64,000 nt of DNA from Methylobacterium sp. WSM2598 (GTDB taxonomy: Bacteria > Pseudomonadota > Alphaproteobacteria > Rhizobiales > Beijerinckiaceae), in the NCBI RefSeq assembly GCF_000379105.1, contig NZ_KB900609.1, positions 565,781 to 629,780 of the forward strand, read 5' to 3'. The notes beneath the pieces were generated by a model. That model worked only from the letters and a program-made list of their open reading frames with translations, was not told the origin of the DNA and ran no database searches. Position 1 is the stretch's first letter. Every line of letters starts with the position of its first letter. Positions 9,015 to 17,972 of the stretch are shown one piece after another. Made by a program: the position numbers and the translations under genes.

Positions 9015-9502
9015 AAGCGGGCGCGCAGGCGCTCGGCCACGAGATCGGGCACGAAGGGCCGCACGTCGCCCCCCATCGCGGCGATCTGGCGCACCAGCGT
9101 GGCGGTGATCGGGCGCACGCCGGTCGAGGCCGGCAGGAAGACCGTCTGCACCTCCGGGGCCATGGCGCCGTTCATCCCCGCGAGCTGCATCTCGTAGTCG
9201 AGGTCGGTCCCGTCGCGCAGGCCGCGGATGAACAGGCTCGCCCCGACCCGCCGCGCCGCCGAGACCGCGAGATCGTCGAAGGTGACCACGTCGAGCGCCG
9301 CGCCCTCCGCGGCGGCGAGGGGCGCGCAGATCTCCCGCAGCAGCTCCGCCCGCTCCTCGGCGCCGAACAGGGGCGTCTTGCCCGGATGAACCCCGATGGC
9401 GATGACGAGCCGCGGGACCAGCCGGCAGGCCTGCCGGATCACGTCCACGTGGCCGTTGGTCACCGGATCGAAGGACCCGGCATAGAGCGCGGTGCGGTTC
9501 AT
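9002..9502 (-). CDS. coaD: Phosphopantetheine adenylyltransferase
   Basis: Catalyses the fourth step of coenzyme A synthesis, joining ATP and 4'-phosphopantetheine to dephospho-CoA. The 166-residue length is standard. The nucleotidyltransferase motif is TNGH (residues 16-19) within [23 protein letters not shown] and the late [16 protein letters not shown] region are family blocks. In many Rhizobiales coaD directly follows gyrA; here gyrA lies 9.7 kb away on the other strand. The two cyclophilin genes follow on the same strand. Confidence 0.96.
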   Translation of the reverse strand: MNRTALYAGSFDPVTNGHVDVIRQACRLVPRLVIAIGVHPGKTPLFGAEERAELLREICAPLAAAEGAALDVVTFDDLAVSAARRVGASLFIRGLRDGTDLDYEMQLAGMNGAMAPEVQTVFLPASTGVRPITATLVRQIAAMGGDVRPFVPDLVAERLRARFAKP

Positions 9503-9545
9503 CGCGGCGTCAGGTAGACCATCGGCCGCGGGAAGGAAATGGGCC

Positions 9546-10286
9546 TCAGCGCGGGACCGCGCCGATAAGCGGCCCGAGGGGGCGGCTCAGGTCCTGGCGG
9601 TTGAGCGCGGGCGCGTAGAGGCTCGACACGCTGCCGTCGAGGAAGAGCGCGTTCGGGCAGCCGAGCGCGTCGCGGAACAGCCGGGCGAAGGCCCCGAAGG
9701 TGACCGGCGCCTCCGAGATGGCGAAGACGGCGACGTGCCCGTCGGGCCTCACCCCGACGCCGTTGCGGATCTTCAGCGAGGGACCGTTCGTCGAGATCTT
9801 CGGGTGGATGCGGCCGGCGAGCACCAGCATCGGCCCGGACTGGGTCGCGTACTCGGCCCGCACGCGGGCGCGCAGGTAGCGGCCGGTCTCCAGCACGCCG
9901 GCCCGGTCGCCGCTGACGTAGAAGACGCCGTTCGGCTTGAGGTGGAAATTGCCGGGGCCGTTCGCCGTGTTGGCGGCTTTGAGCTCGCGCCCCTCCTCCA
10001 CGTAGAGGCCGACCGGCGCGAGACCGGCATCGTACATGCCGGCATTCATCGCGAAGCTGAGCCCCTTGCCCTGCGCGGCGGCGAGGCGGCCGAGGGAGGC
10101 GTAGGGCTGCCCGTCGGCGCCGCGCCAGAACAGCTTGATCCGGCTCCTGCGCAGGTCCACCGTGCAGGCGACGAAGCGCTCGCCCTCGTGGCTGACCGGC
10201 ACGCAGGGCTCGGCCGCGCGCGCCGCGACGGCCCAGAGCAGCAGCGCCCCCGCGGTCCACGCCCTCGCCCCGCCCCAACCAAGCAT
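9546..10286 (-). CDS. Secreted phosphodiester glycosidase-like protein (DUF2233)
   Basis: A 246-residue exported protein with signal peptide ([20 protein letters not shown]). The core has the NAGM(Y/F) and GLYVEEG blocks, [13 protein letters not shown], a [12 protein letters not shown] stretch and the late [13 protein letters not shown] motif of the NAGPA/DUF2233 family, whose founding enzyme uncovers mannose-6-phosphate by phosphodiester cleavage. The bacterial substrate is not known; envelope sugars are a reasonable guess. The start at 10286 gives a proper signal peptide. Confidence 0.85.
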   Translation of the reverse strand: MLGWGGARAWTAGALLLWAVAARAAEPCVPVSHEGERFVACTVDLRRSRIKLFWRGADGQPYASLGRLAAAQGKGLSFAMNAGMYDAGLAPVGLYVEEGRELKAANTANGPGNFHLKPNGVFYVSGDRAGVLETGRYLRARVRAEYATQSGPMLVLAGRIHPKISTNGPSLKIRNGVGVRPDGHVAVFAISEAPVTFGAFARLFRDALGCPNALFLDGSVSSLYAPALNRQDLSRPLGPLIGAVPR

Positions 10287-10412
10287 GTCCGGCCCTCGCG
10301 TTCGCCTCGCCGGGCCGCTCGGTAGCACGCGATCACCTTCCTGTGCAGCGGGGACCGAAACCCTCGCAGCCGCGTTTCCTTTTGGGACAGGTCGCAATTC
10401 GGAGATGACGAC

Positions 10413-10982
10413 ATGACACGCGTGATGGTGGCGTCGGCAGCCCTGGTGGGCGCGCTTATGCTGGCCCCGACGATGGCGGAGGCGCGCGGCGGCTTCGGCG
10501 GCGGCGGCTTCCACGGCGGTGGCGGCGGCTTCCGCGGCGGCCTCGGCGGGGGCGGATTCCGCGGCGGCCTCGGCGGGGGCGGGTTCCGCGGCGGGTTCGC
10601 GGGAGGCGGGTTCCGCGGCGCCGGCTTCGGGGGCGGCTCCCGGAATGCGGGCTTCGGCGCCGGTCTCGGACGGCCGGCCTTCGGCGGCGGCTACGGCTTC
10701 CGCGGCGCCCGGTTCGGCTACGGGGGCTACGGCTATCGCGGCTACGGCTACCGCGGCTACGGTTACCGCCGGGGCTACGGCTACGGCGCCGCCGGCCTGG
10801 GCCTCGGCCTCGGACTCGGCCTCGCGGCCGCCTCGGCCTACCCGTACTATTACGGGGGCTACTACCCGGCGAGCTATTACGGCTACGGCTACGACGATTA
10901 CGGCGGCTGTTACCAAGTGCCTCGGGTGCGCTGGACGCCCTACGGCTACCGGCGCGTCCTGGTGACCCGCTGCGATTACTGA
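10413..10982 (+). CDS. Glycine-rich secreted repeat protein
   Basis: A 189-residue exported protein with a signal peptide ending near MAEARGG. Residues 25-90 are tandem GGGFRGGLG-type units and residues 100-125 are YGYRG units, followed by a short hydrophobic LGLGLGLGLAAA segment and a Tyr-rich tail with two Cys (GGCYQVPR and TRCDY). Low complexity explains the repetitive DNA. A GGAG lies eight bases before the ATG. Proteins of this type are common in Methylobacterium and Bradyrhizobium; they may be structural envelope proteins, but this is inference. Confidence 0.8.
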   Translation: MTRVMVASAALVGALMLAPTMAEARGGFGGGGFHGGGGGFRGGLGGGGFRGGLGGGGFRGGFAGGGFRGAGFGGGSRNAGFGAGLGRPAFGGGYGFRGARFGYGGYGYRGYGYRGYGYRRGYGYGAAGLGLGLGLGLAAASAYPYYYGGYYPASYYGYGYDDYGGCYQVPRVRWTPYGYRRVLVTRCDY

Positions 10983-11031
10983 CCGCGACAGCGGGGCCGT
11001 CACAGCGGGGCCGTCCTCGGGCGGCCCCGCC

Positions 11032-11433
11032 TCAGCGCCGGCCGGCCTCGTCGCGGCGCATCGGCATGGCGTCGATGGTGGCGAAGAGCGTCTCGGCGGG
11101 GATCGGCGCGGCGGCCCTGAGCTTGGCGGTGCCGTCCTTGCCCACCAGCACGGCGCGAAACTCCTGCGCCGGCAGGGCGAGCGCCCGCCGGATCGCCGCT
11201 GCCTGCGGACCCGCACCGACCGCCTCGACGAGGACGAGGTTCCGCTCCGCCGCCCCGGCCTCGTGCCGCGCGAGGACGCGCCGCTGCGCCGCGACGCGCG
11301 GGTCGTCCGGGGTTGCGGCGACCACGAGCAGGCGCGCCTTCCAGCGGTAGCGGTCCAGGGGTGAGCCGGCGGCGGGCGTCGGCGCGAGCGCGGCGGCGGC
11401 GAGCGCGGCCGGCAGGAGCGTGGTCAGGATCAT
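11032..11433 (-). CDS. DUF4174 family secreted protein
   Basis: A 133-residue protein with signal peptide (MILTTLLPAALAAAALAPTP) and a thioredoxin-like fold pattern: RYRWKARLLVVAATPDDPR, a repeated Arg/Ala helix and the conserved FRAVLVGKDGTAKLR strand-turn that marks DUF4174. No CXXC is present, so it is not a redox enzyme. It lies convergent to the glycine-rich gene and divergent from the NADP oxidoreductase. The family role is unknown. Confidence 0.8.
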   Translation of the reverse strand: MILTTLLPAALAAAALAPTPAAGSPLDRYRWKARLLVVAATPDDPRVAAQRRVLARHEAGAAERNLVLVEAVGAGPQAAAIRRALALPAQEFRAVLVGKDGTAKLRAAAPIPAETLFATIDAMPMRRDEAGRR

Positions 11434-11626
11434 CGGAACGGTCCGGCGAGGGGCTCGGCGCGGAAATAGATCCGGGCGCCCCGGGGGCCAGGGGAGGCGG
11501 CGGGCGCGCCGGCCGCGCCCTCGGCCCGCCCCGGGCAAGCGTGGCGTTGACCCGAAGCCGCCCGGGCACCAAGTCCGGGGCGTCGCGCACGCCGCGCCCG
11601 CCGGCGGCCATGCCAGGGAGACCCCC

Positions 11627-12640
11627 ATGTCAGACCTCAACCGCCGCATCGTCCTCGCCGCCCGCCCGCACGGCGAGCCGAACCCGGCGCATTTCCGGCT
11701 CGAACGGGGCGCCGTGCCGGTCCCGCGGGAGGGCGAGGTGCTGCTGCGCAACCGCTACCTGTCCCTCGATCCCTACATGCGCGGCCGGATGAGCGCGGCG
11801 AAATCCTACGCCAAGCCGGTCGAGATCAACGAGGTCATGGTCGGCGGCACGGTCGCGGAGGTGGTGGCCTCCCACAATCCCGGCTTCGCGGCCGGCGACA
11901 CGGTGCTGGCCTATGGCGGCTGGCAGGATTTCGCGGTCTCGGATGGGAGAGGCCTGCGCAAGCTCGATCCCGCGGTCGCCCCGGTCACCACCGCGCTCGG
12001 GATCCTCGGCATGCCGGGGATGACCGCCTACACGGGCCTGCTCACCATCGGCGCTCCCAAGCCCGGCGAGACGGTCGTGGTGGCGGCCGCGACCGGGCCG
12101 GTGGGCTCCCTGGTCGGTCAGATCGCCAAGCTGAAGGGCGCGCGGGCGGTCGGGATCGCGGGCGGCCCCGACAAGTGCCGCCACCTCACCGAGGAGCTCG
12201 GCTTCGACGCCGCGGTCGACCACCGCAGCGCCGACCTGCCGGGGGCGCTGGCGGCGGCCTGCCCGAACGGGATCGACGTCTATTTCGAGAATGTCGGCGG
12301 CGCCGTCTTCGACGCGGTGCTGCCGCTCCTCAACGATTTCGCCCGGATCCCGGTCTGCGGCCTGGTGGCGAACTACAACATGACCGAGCTCCCTCCCGGC
12401 CCGGACCGGGTGCCGGCGCTGATGCGCGCCACCTTGAGCAAGCGCCTCACCTTCCGGGGCTTCATCGTCTGGGACTTCGCCGACCAGGAGCCCGCCTTCC
12501 TGCGCGACGTCGCCGAATGGCTCCGCGACGGGCGGATCCGCTACCGGGAGGACATCGTGGAAGGTCTCGAACAGGCGCCCGAGGCCTTCATCGGCCTCCT
12601 GAAGGGCCGCAACTTCGGGAAGCTCGTGGTGAAACTCTGA
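11627..12640 (+). CDS. NADP-dependent medium-chain reductase (CurA/leukotriene B4 dehydrogenase type)
   Basis: A 337-residue zinc-independent MDR-family reductase that reduces activated double bonds in alkenals, alkenones or curcumin-like compounds. Family marks are LSLDPYMRGRM near the N-terminus, GMPGMTAYTGL, the nucleotide loop AAATGPVGSLVGQIAK, and YFENVGGAVFDAVLPLL. It lacks the zinc ligands of alcohol dehydrogenases. GGGAG precedes the ATG at 11627. It is a stand-alone gene. The physiological substrate is not evident. Confidence 0.9.
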   Translation: MSDLNRRIVLAARPHGEPNPAHFRLERGAVPVPREGEVLLRNRYLSLDPYMRGRMSAAKSYAKPVEINEVMVGGTVAEVVASHNPGFAAGDTVLAYGGWQDFAVSDGRGLRKLDPAVAPVTTALGILGMPGMTAYTGLLTIGAPKPGETVVVAAATGPVGSLVGQIAKLKGARAVGIAGGPDKCRHLTEELGFDAAVDHRSADLPGALAAACPNGIDVYFENVGGAVFDAVLPLLNDFARIPVCGLVANYNMTELPPGPDRVPALMRATLSKRLTFRGFIVWDFADQEPAFLRDVAEWLRDGRIRYREDIVEGLEQAPEAFIGLLKGRNFGKLVVKL

Positions 12641-12698
12641 CCCGGCGCCCGCGGCGCCGCCTGGACTGCGCTTCCCCTGGCGTCGGGCGCCGCTCCCG

Positions 12699-12724
12699 GG
12701 AACCGGGCGCCGGGATCCGGGTTC
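12699..12724 (+). promoter_or_regulatory. Candidate sigma-EcfG type promoter
   Basis: GGAAC (12,699-12,703), a 17-base spacer and GTT agree with the general stress promoter of Methylobacterium and relatives, about 80 bases before the small glycine-zipper gene. The same bases also form a GGAACC/GGTTCC inverted repeat, so a terminator for the gene before is the rival reading. Confidence 0.35.
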
Positions 12725-12801
12725 CTCCTCTCACCCGCCACGGTTGCGGCGGCCGCCCGGGTCGGGTGGCCGCGACCGCGCGGGTTTCCGGAGGAGAAGC
12801 G

Positions 12802-13026
12802 ATGAGACAGATCCTGATCGCCGCGTCCGTCGCGGCCGGCCTCGCGGCCGCGAGCGGTGCCGCCGAGGCGAAGGGTTGCATCAAGGGCGCGATCGCCGGC
12901 GGGGTCGCCGGGCATTACGCGGGCGGCCACACCCTGGCGGGCGCGGCGGCCGGGTGCGCCATCGGCCGCCACCAGGCCAACAAGCGCGACCGCGCCGCTC
13001 CGCAGCAGCAGCCGGTCTCGCGCTGA
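12802..13026 (+). CDS. Small secreted glycine-zipper protein
   Basis: A 74-residue protein with signal peptide (MRQILIAASVAAGLAAASGA) and a mature segment of regularly spaced glycines (GAIAGGVAGHYAGGHTLAGA) as in glycine-zipper proteins that associate with membranes, plus two Cys. The tail is polar. GAGGAG lies seven bases before the ATG. Function unknown; similar small proteins are frequent in this order and a stress role would match the candidate promoter. Confidence 0.75.
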   Translation: MRQILIAASVAAGLAAASGAAEAKGCIKGAIAGGVAGHYAGGHTLAGAAAGCAIGRHQANKRDRAAPQQQPVSR

Positions 13027-13063
13027 GCCGCGCCGCCCCTGTGCCGCGGCGCAGCACGCCCCT

Positions 13064-13102
13064 GGCCAAGCTTTCCCGGCTTGCTCCAAGTTAAGCTTGG
13101 CC
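13064..13102 (+). terminator. Hairpin downstream of the glycine-zipper gene
   Basis: A perfect 10-bp inverted repeat GGCCAAGCTT/AAGCTTGGCC with a 19-base loop, 38 bases after the stop codon. There is no T run, so it is a weak or factor-assisted terminator, or an RNA-stabilising hairpin. Confidence 0.4.
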
Positions 13103-13255
13103 GTTCGGCGCCGGGCGAGTCGCGGCTCCATCGGCAAAGCCTTGTCCCGCACAAGATCACGGCGGCGCGAGCGGCGCCGTCTTATCGCCACAACTCCCCG
13201 GCTTCCTGGCCGAAACGCGCCGGACACATTCGGCCCAGCTCGGGGATGACCCTTC

Positions 13256-14338
13256 ATGACGCATCGCGCGATCGGACCGTCGGCCCAGGTCGTCCGCTGG
13301 GCCCCCGCCGGTCCGCGGGACGCGCTGGTGGTCGGCGGCCGGGCCGCCCCGGGCGGCGTTCCGGTCCTGGCCCGCACCATCCTCACCGCCGCCTGCCTGG
13401 CGGCGGGGCTGGGGTCGCTCCTGCACCGCTACGGTCCGGACCTCGTGAGTTCGGCCGGCCCGCCGGTCGCCCTGATGGCCGACCTCCTGGTGATGCCCAA
13501 GGTGATGCCCAAGCCCCGCCTGCAGGCCGCGCCCAAGGAGGCGCCGATCAGCATGCCGGTGCACGACCTCGACACCGCGCTCGGGGCGGACGGCGTCGAC
13601 CGGGTCTCCTACGACGACCTGCTCTCGGCGACGACGGGCGGCGACCCGAACGAGGTGCTGGCCTTCGGGCCGATGCGGGTGCGCCGCCACATCGTCCAGA
13701 CCATCGTCAAGGCCGCCTACAGGGTCGGCATGGATCCGGTCCTGCTGATGGCGATCGCCGACAAGGAGTCGAGCTTCGCCACCGAGGTCCAGGCCCGCAC
13801 CTCCTCGGCGACCGGCCTCTACCAGTTCATCGAGCGCACCTGGCTCCAGGTGATGCGCGAGTTCGGCGCCCAGCACGGCCTCGCCCGCGAGGCGTCGCTG
13901 ATCGCCGAGGACAACACGGTGGCGGATGCGGCCGAGAAGGCCCGCATCCTCGACATGCGCCGGGACCCGGCCCTCTCGGCCCTGCTGGCCGGGGAGATGC
14001 TCAAGCGCGACAGCACCCGGATCGCCGCCCGCATCGGCCGCTCGCTCTCGGTGGGCGAGACCTACCTCGCGCACTTCCTCGGACCCGACGACGCCGAGCG
14101 CTTCATGGCGAAGGTCGTCGAGGAGCCGAAGGCGGAGGCCGCCGCCCTGCTGCCGAAGCCCGCCAAGGCCAACAAGCCGATCTTCTACGAGCGGGTCGGG
14201 CGCCGGAAGGCCCGCAGCCTGACGGTGGCGCAGGTGCACGACAAGTTCGAGGCGATGATGACGACCCGCGGCGACCGCTACCGGGACGTCGGCGCGCTGA
14301 TGGGCGTGATGGCCTACGCGGCCGCGCAGACCCCCTGA
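13256..14338 (+). CDS. Lytic transglycosylase (SLT domain)
   Basis: A 360-residue murein-cleaving enzyme. A hydrophobic N-terminal segment (about 38-55) probably anchors it in the inner membrane. The SLT domain shows the catalytic Glu in ADKESSF and the ATGLYQFIERTWL block. The C-terminal 90 residues, rich in Lys/Ala/Pro, are probably a linker and tail. Together with the nearby L,D-transpeptidases it forms a group of peptidoglycan-active genes. A compact hairpin follows its stop. Confidence 0.9.
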   Translation: MTHRAIGPSAQVVRWAPAGPRDALVVGGRAAPGGVPVLARTILTAACLAAGLGSLLHRYGPDLVSSAGPPVALMADLLVMPKVMPKPRLQAAPKEAPISMPVHDLDTALGADGVDRVSYDDLLSATTGGDPNEVLAFGPMRVRRHIVQTIVKAAYRVGMDPVLLMAIADKESSFATEVQARTSSATGLYQFIERTWLQVMREFGAQHGLAREASLIAEDNTVADAAEKARILDMRRDPALSALLAGEMLKRDSTRIAARIGRSLSVGETYLAHFLGPDDAERFMAKVVEEPKAEAAALLPKPAKANKPIFYERVGRRKARSLTVAQVHDKFEAMMTTRGDRYRDVGALMGVMAYAAAQTP

Positions 14339-14382
14339 ACGGACCCGTTTGACCCGCCTCCCGGCTGCCCTAACCTCCCCTC

Positions 14383-14401
14383 GTCCGGCCGAGGGCCGGA
14401 C
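14383..14401 (+). terminator. Hairpin after the lytic transglycosylase gene
   Basis: Perfect 8-bp stem GTCCGGCC/GGCCGGAC with loop GAG, 45 bases after the stop. No T run follows, so termination strength is uncertain. Confidence 0.4.
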
Positions 14402-14470
14402 CCGCCACGCCTGCGCATTAGCCGGCGGGGCGGACGGGAGGATGCCGCGCAGAGGCAGATGAGGAGCGCG

Positions 14471-14722
14471 ATGGCCGCGAAGGACGATTCGGATTCCTAC
14501 GCACGCGAGTACGCCGACACCGCCGGGCAGCAGGCGGCGTTCTTCCGCGAGCAGGCGGAGCGTCACCGGCGCGAGGCCGCCCGGGCGCGCGTGACGGCCG
14601 ACATGAGCCAGGGCGAGGACCGCGCCGCGCAGACGCGCCGGGCCGAGCACCTCGAATCGCTGGGCCGCGCCGACGATACCATGGCGGAAGCCTTCGAGGC
14701 CCGGGCTCGCGGCCCGAACTGA
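14471..14722 (+). CDS. Hypothetical protein, 83 aa, helical
   Basis: A small, highly charged, Ala/Arg/Glu-rich protein that should be almost all helix (AAFFREQAERHRREAARARV). No signal peptide or Cys. The ATG at 14471 was preferred over one four codons earlier because GAGGAG sits at the right distance. No family recognised. Confidence 0.6.
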   Translation: MAAKDDSDSYAREYADTAGQQAAFFREQAERHRREAARARVTADMSQGEDRAAQTRRAEHLESLGRADDTMAEAFEARARGPN

Positions 14723-15243
14723 GGGCGCGGAGCGGGCCTCTCCCCCGACGGCAGGGCCGATCGCGATCCCCCCGGGGCCCGACGCGGCCGCGCGGCTGCG
14801 CGGACCGCCGGGCGAGCCTGCACACCTCCGCGATCCTCGCGCCGCCCGCCGCGGGGCGGACGCGACGACCCCGCGCGCGGCGGGGACGCGGTCGCGCCGA
14901 TCGGCGCATCCATGCGTGCCGCGCAGGTGGTGTCTGCATCAAACGCCGAGCTTGCGACGTCGCCGGGCGGCAGGCACGGGCGCGACGCGCTCCGCCCCGG
15001 CCCGTCGCGGAGCGACGCGTCCCCCTCACGGCCAAGCCGGAAAGACGAAGCCCAGACGCCGCCCCGCCAACGGCCAAGGTGCGCCGGCGCACCGCAGCAT
15101 CCGCCGGCCCGGGCCAAGCAGAAACCCGCACAGCGACGGCTCAGCGGTTCACCACAGCACGAAGCGCGGCTTTTCCCGGGAACCGAAGTCGCCGTCGAAC
15201 ATTCTTAACTGCAAAGGTAACTGCTGAGGTAAGGCTCCCGCTC
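14723..15243. other. Gene-free interval before the L,D-transpeptidase gene
   Basis: About 520 bases without a credible coding region on either strand; the open frames here are by-products of high GC. The last 60 bases become less GC-rich (around GAACATTCTTAACTGCAAAGG) and probably hold the promoter of the next gene. A small palindrome TTCCCGGGAA lies at about 15,173. No hairpin terminator with a T run is visible. Confidence 0.5.
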
Positions 15244-15888
15244 ATGAAGATCTTCGCCTCCGCCCTCGCGGGCGTCCTCGGTGCCTGCGTGCTCGCCTCG
15301 GCCCCGGTCAAGGCGGCCCCCTACGACCCGTTCGATGTCAATCCCGGCGAGGAGTACTACGCGAGCCGGCCCTACGGGGCGCCCTTCTCCGCCGCTCCCT
15401 ACGGACGGGGGCAGGCCGCCGGGAGCACCGACCAGGCGCAGGTCGCCCCGATCCCGCGGGAGCTCGTGCCCTTCGACGGCCGCTACGCTCCGGGCACGGT
15501 CGTGGTCTCGACGGCCGAGCGCCGCCTCTACTACGTGCTCGGCGACGGCATGGCGATCCGCTACGGGGTCGGCGTCGGCCGCCCGGGCTTCACCTGGTCG
15601 GGCACGAAGACGATCGTCGCCAAGAAGGAGTGGCCGTCCTGGACGCCCCCGAAGGAGATGCTGGCCCGCCGCCCCGACCTGCCGCGCTACATGGCCGGCG
15701 GCATCGACAACCCGCTCGGCGCCCGCGCCATGTACATCGGCGGCACGCTCTACCGCATCCACGGCTCGAACGAGCCCGACACGATCGGCCAGGCGGTCTC
15801 CTCCGGGTGCATCCGCATGACCAACGACGACGTCACCGACCTCTACGAGCGCGTCAAGGTCGGCTCCAGGGTCGTCGTCCTCAACTGA
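15244..15888 (+). CDS. L,D-transpeptidase (YkuD), copy 1
   Basis: A 214-residue periplasmic enzyme that makes 3-3 cross-links in peptidoglycan or links it to proteins. A signal peptide ends near PVKAAPYD; residues 25-75 are a low-complexity linker. The YkuD domain has the catalytic motif RIHGSNEP...SSGCIRM with the reactive Cys in SGC and conserved His in the RIHG block. The ATG at 15244 follows GAGG. A second paralogue converges on it, and the two share most of the catalytic core, so they are a local duplication. Confidence 0.94.
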   Translation: MKIFASALAGVLGACVLASAPVKAAPYDPFDVNPGEEYYASRPYGAPFSAAPYGRGQAAGSTDQAQVAPIPRELVPFDGRYAPGTVVVSTAERRLYYVLGDGMAIRYGVGVGRPGFTWSGTKTIVAKKEWPSWTPPKEMLARRPDLPRYMAGGIDNPLGARAMYIGGTLYRIHGSNEPDTIGQAVSSGCIRMTNDDVTDLYERVKVGSRVVVLN

Positions 15889-15938
15889 CAATCCGATCCG
15901 TCACGCTCTTCGGAGACGGGCGGATCAGCGAGCGTGCG

Positions 15939-15970
15939 ACGGGCCGTTCTCCACCGGGAGGGCGGCCCGT
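15939..15970. terminator. Bidirectional hairpin between convergent transpeptidase genes
   Basis: Inverted repeat ACGGGCCG/CGGCCCGT with an inner CTCC/GGAG pairing, 50 bases after the first gene and 170 after the second. It can fold on both strands. No T run. Confidence 0.4.
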
Positions 15971-16140
15971 TCCGCATGGGGGTTGGTCGCGATGCGCGCG
16001 GGTCGCGGGGCGGTCGCCCGGCCGGGCCCGTCGCTTCGGGTGCCCGCCGCGAGGCACCCCGCCTGCGAAGTCGCTCCGGAGGGCACCGGGCGGGATCCCC
16101 GCGGCCGCTCGGCGACACGCCCGCGGGACGCGCCCCGTCC

Positions 16141-16713
16141 CTACGGCAGCACCACCACCTTCGTGCCGACCTTCACCCGGCCGTAGAGGTCGATGACGTC
16201 CCGGTTCGTCATGCGGATGCATCCCGAGGACACCGCCGCCCCGATCGTCTCGGGCTCGTTCGAGCCGTGGATGCGGTAGAGCGACGAGCCGAGATACAGC
16301 GCCCGGGCGCCGAGCGGGTTGTCCATGCCGCCGGCCATGTAGCGCGGAAGGTCCGGGCGGCGCCTGAGCATCTGCTCGGGCGGGCGCCAGGCCGGCCATT
16401 CCTTCTTCATCGTCACGGTCTTGGTGCCCGACCAGGAGAACCCGTCGCGGCCCACGCCGACGCCGTACTGGATCGCCTCCTGGTTCGGCAGGATGTAGTA
16501 GAGCCGCCGCTGGCTGGTCGAGACCACGACCGTGCCGGGCTTGTAGGGGCTGTTCCAGCCGATGGTCTGGCGGGGCACCGCCTGCTGGCGGAAGACCGTC
16601 AGGAAATCGGCGAGCGGCCCGCTGTCGAGCAGGCTGGCGGCGTGGCCGGGCATGGTGCCGGCCAGGGCCAGCAGGGCGGCGCCGCAGAGCGGCGCCAGGA
16701 TGCGAGGCGTCAT
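16141..16713 (-). CDS. L,D-transpeptidase (YkuD), copy 2
   Basis: A 190-residue paralogue of the gene facing it. Signal peptide MTPRILAPLCGAALLALAGT, then the YkuD domain with RIHGSNEPETIG and SSGCIRMTNRD holding the catalytic Cys. The stretch GVGVGRDGFSWSGTKTVTMK is nearly the same as in copy 1. It lacks the long N-terminal linker of copy 1. GAGGAG precedes the ATG at 16713. Both copies are predicted active; specialisation is not evident. Confidence 0.94.
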   Translation of the reverse strand: MTPRILAPLCGAALLALAGTMPGHAASLLDSGPLADFLTVFRQQAVPRQTIGWNSPYKPGTVVVSTSQRRLYYILPNQEAIQYGVGVGRDGFSWSGTKTVTMKKEWPAWRPPEQMLRRRPDLPRYMAGGMDNPLGARALYLGSSLYRIHGSNEPETIGAAVSSGCIRMTNRDVIDLYGRVKVGTKVVVLP

Positions 16714-16835
16714 CGTCCCCTCCTCCGCGGGAGCGCCGCCGGGCGGCGCGGAAGCGCCGGGATGGCCGAGGGGAGTCGGGCCGGTCAACCCAGGCGCGTA
16801 CGTGCGCCGGCGGGTGACGCTTTCCCGCCACAGGC

Positions 16836-17717
16836 TCACGCGGTCGCGGCGGCGCCGGTCAGGAAGGCCAGGAGGGCGCGGTTCACCTCCGCCGCTTCCT
16901 CGTGCTGGACCCAGTGCGTGGCCTCCGGAAAGCGCCGGATCTCCCCCGCGGCGCAGCGCGCGAGGCTGGCCTCGGCGAGCCCCGCTTCGAGCGCGGTGTC
17001 CCGCTCGCCCCACAGGATCAGAACCGGCGGTCGGACGGGATCCGGGAGCGGGCGCCGGGGCAGGCGCAGCCCGCGGTACCAGTTGAGCATGCCGGTGAGG
17101 GCTCCGGGCTCGCTCCAAGCCCGGGCGTAGCGATCGAGCGCGGCCGCGTCGAAGGTCCCGGGGCGGCTCGATCCCGCCAGCGCGCGGCGCAGCAGCGCGA
17201 AATCGCCCGCGCGCAGCAGCGCCTCGGGCAGCCAGGGCAGCTGGAACAGGCCCATGTAGCTGCTGCGCAGGATCTGGGTCGGATGGCGCCCGACATAGCC
17301 GAAGAACACGTCCGGGTGCGGCGCATTGAGGATCGCGGCGCGCTCGACCCGCTCGGCGTACCGGGCCGCGCATTGCCACGCCACGACGCCTCCCCAATCG
17401 TGACCGACGAGCCGGATCCTGTCCCGCGCGAACGCGTCGGCGAGGCCGATCACGTCCGCCGCCAGCTCGTCCAGGTGATAGGCTCCGAGATCCTTCGGCT
17501 TGCCGCTCGCCCCGTAGCCGCGCTGGTCGGGCGCGACCACCCGCAGGCCCGCGGCGGCGAGCGGGCCGATCTGGTGGCGCCAGCCGTACCAGAATTCCGG
17601 GAATCCGTGCAGCAGCAGCGTGAGCGGCCCGTCCGGCGGCCCGGCCTCGGCGAGGTGCAGCACCGTCCCGCGGACCCGGATCGCCCGCGTCGTCACCTCA
17701 GGCAGGTCTGTCAGCAC
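16836..17717 (-). CDS. Alpha/beta hydrolase, epoxide hydrolase-like
   Basis: A 293-residue soluble enzyme with the epoxide hydrolase pattern: oxyanion region LLLHGFPEFWYGWRHQ, nucleophile Asp in GHDWGG, acid in WGERDTA and catalytic His in THWVQHE. The Asp nucleophile followed by Trp favours epoxide hydrolase or dehalogenase over esterase. The GTG at 17717 is preferred because GGAGGA lies just before it and the conserved fold begins 10 residues later; an in-frame ATG at 17912 would add a Pro/Glu-rich leader of no visible value. Substrate unknown. Confidence 0.85.
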   Translation of the reverse strand: MLTDLPEVTTRAIRVRGTVLHLAEAGPPDGPLTLLLHGFPEFWYGWRHQIGPLAAAGLRVVAPDQRGYGASGKPKDLGAYHLDELAADVIGLADAFARDRIRLVGHDWGGVVAWQCAARYAERVERAAILNAPHPDVFFGYVGRHPTQILRSSYMGLFQLPWLPEALLRAGDFALLRRALAGSSRPGTFDAAALDRYARAWSEPGALTGMLNWYRGLRLPRRPLPDPVRPPVLILWGERDTALEAGLAEASLARCAAGEIRRFPEATHWVQHEEAAEVNRALLAFLTGAAATA

Positions 17718-17937
17718 GGGTTCCTCCACGGCGGCCGGCTCCGCAACGAGAACGGGGTGCGCCGCCTCCGGATCCGGCGGCCACCCCGATCCTCCGCCGG
17801 GCAGCGCGGGCTCCTCTGCGGCACGTCGCCGGCCTGATCGGCCCTCGTCCGCGGCCGGCGTCAACCGGCCGTTCAGCACAGCGCGTGGCTTCTCTGCATC
17901 AGCTGCCACCAATCCCTTGACGAGACCTTCGAGGCAC

Positions 17938-17966
17938 TTGCCCCGAGCAATGGCGCGAGCCTATAT
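17938..17966 (+). promoter_or_regulatory. Candidate sigma-70 promoter of the small RNA
   Basis: TTGCCC, a 17-base spacer and CTATAT, ending about seven bases before the inferred RNA start. No coding region follows before a strong terminator, which supports an RNA transcript. Confidence 0.5.
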
Positions 17967-17972
17967 TTGGCG

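Noticed and set aside
15160..15215. GGAACC before the first L,D-transpeptidase as a sigma-EcfG promoter
   Set aside because: No CGTT or GTT element at the required 16-18 bases downstream.
17718..17912. N-terminal extension of the epoxide hydrolase from the ATG at 17912
   Set aside because: The extra 65 residues are Pro/Glu/Arg-rich with no family resemblance, while the GTG at 17717 has a good ribosome site.
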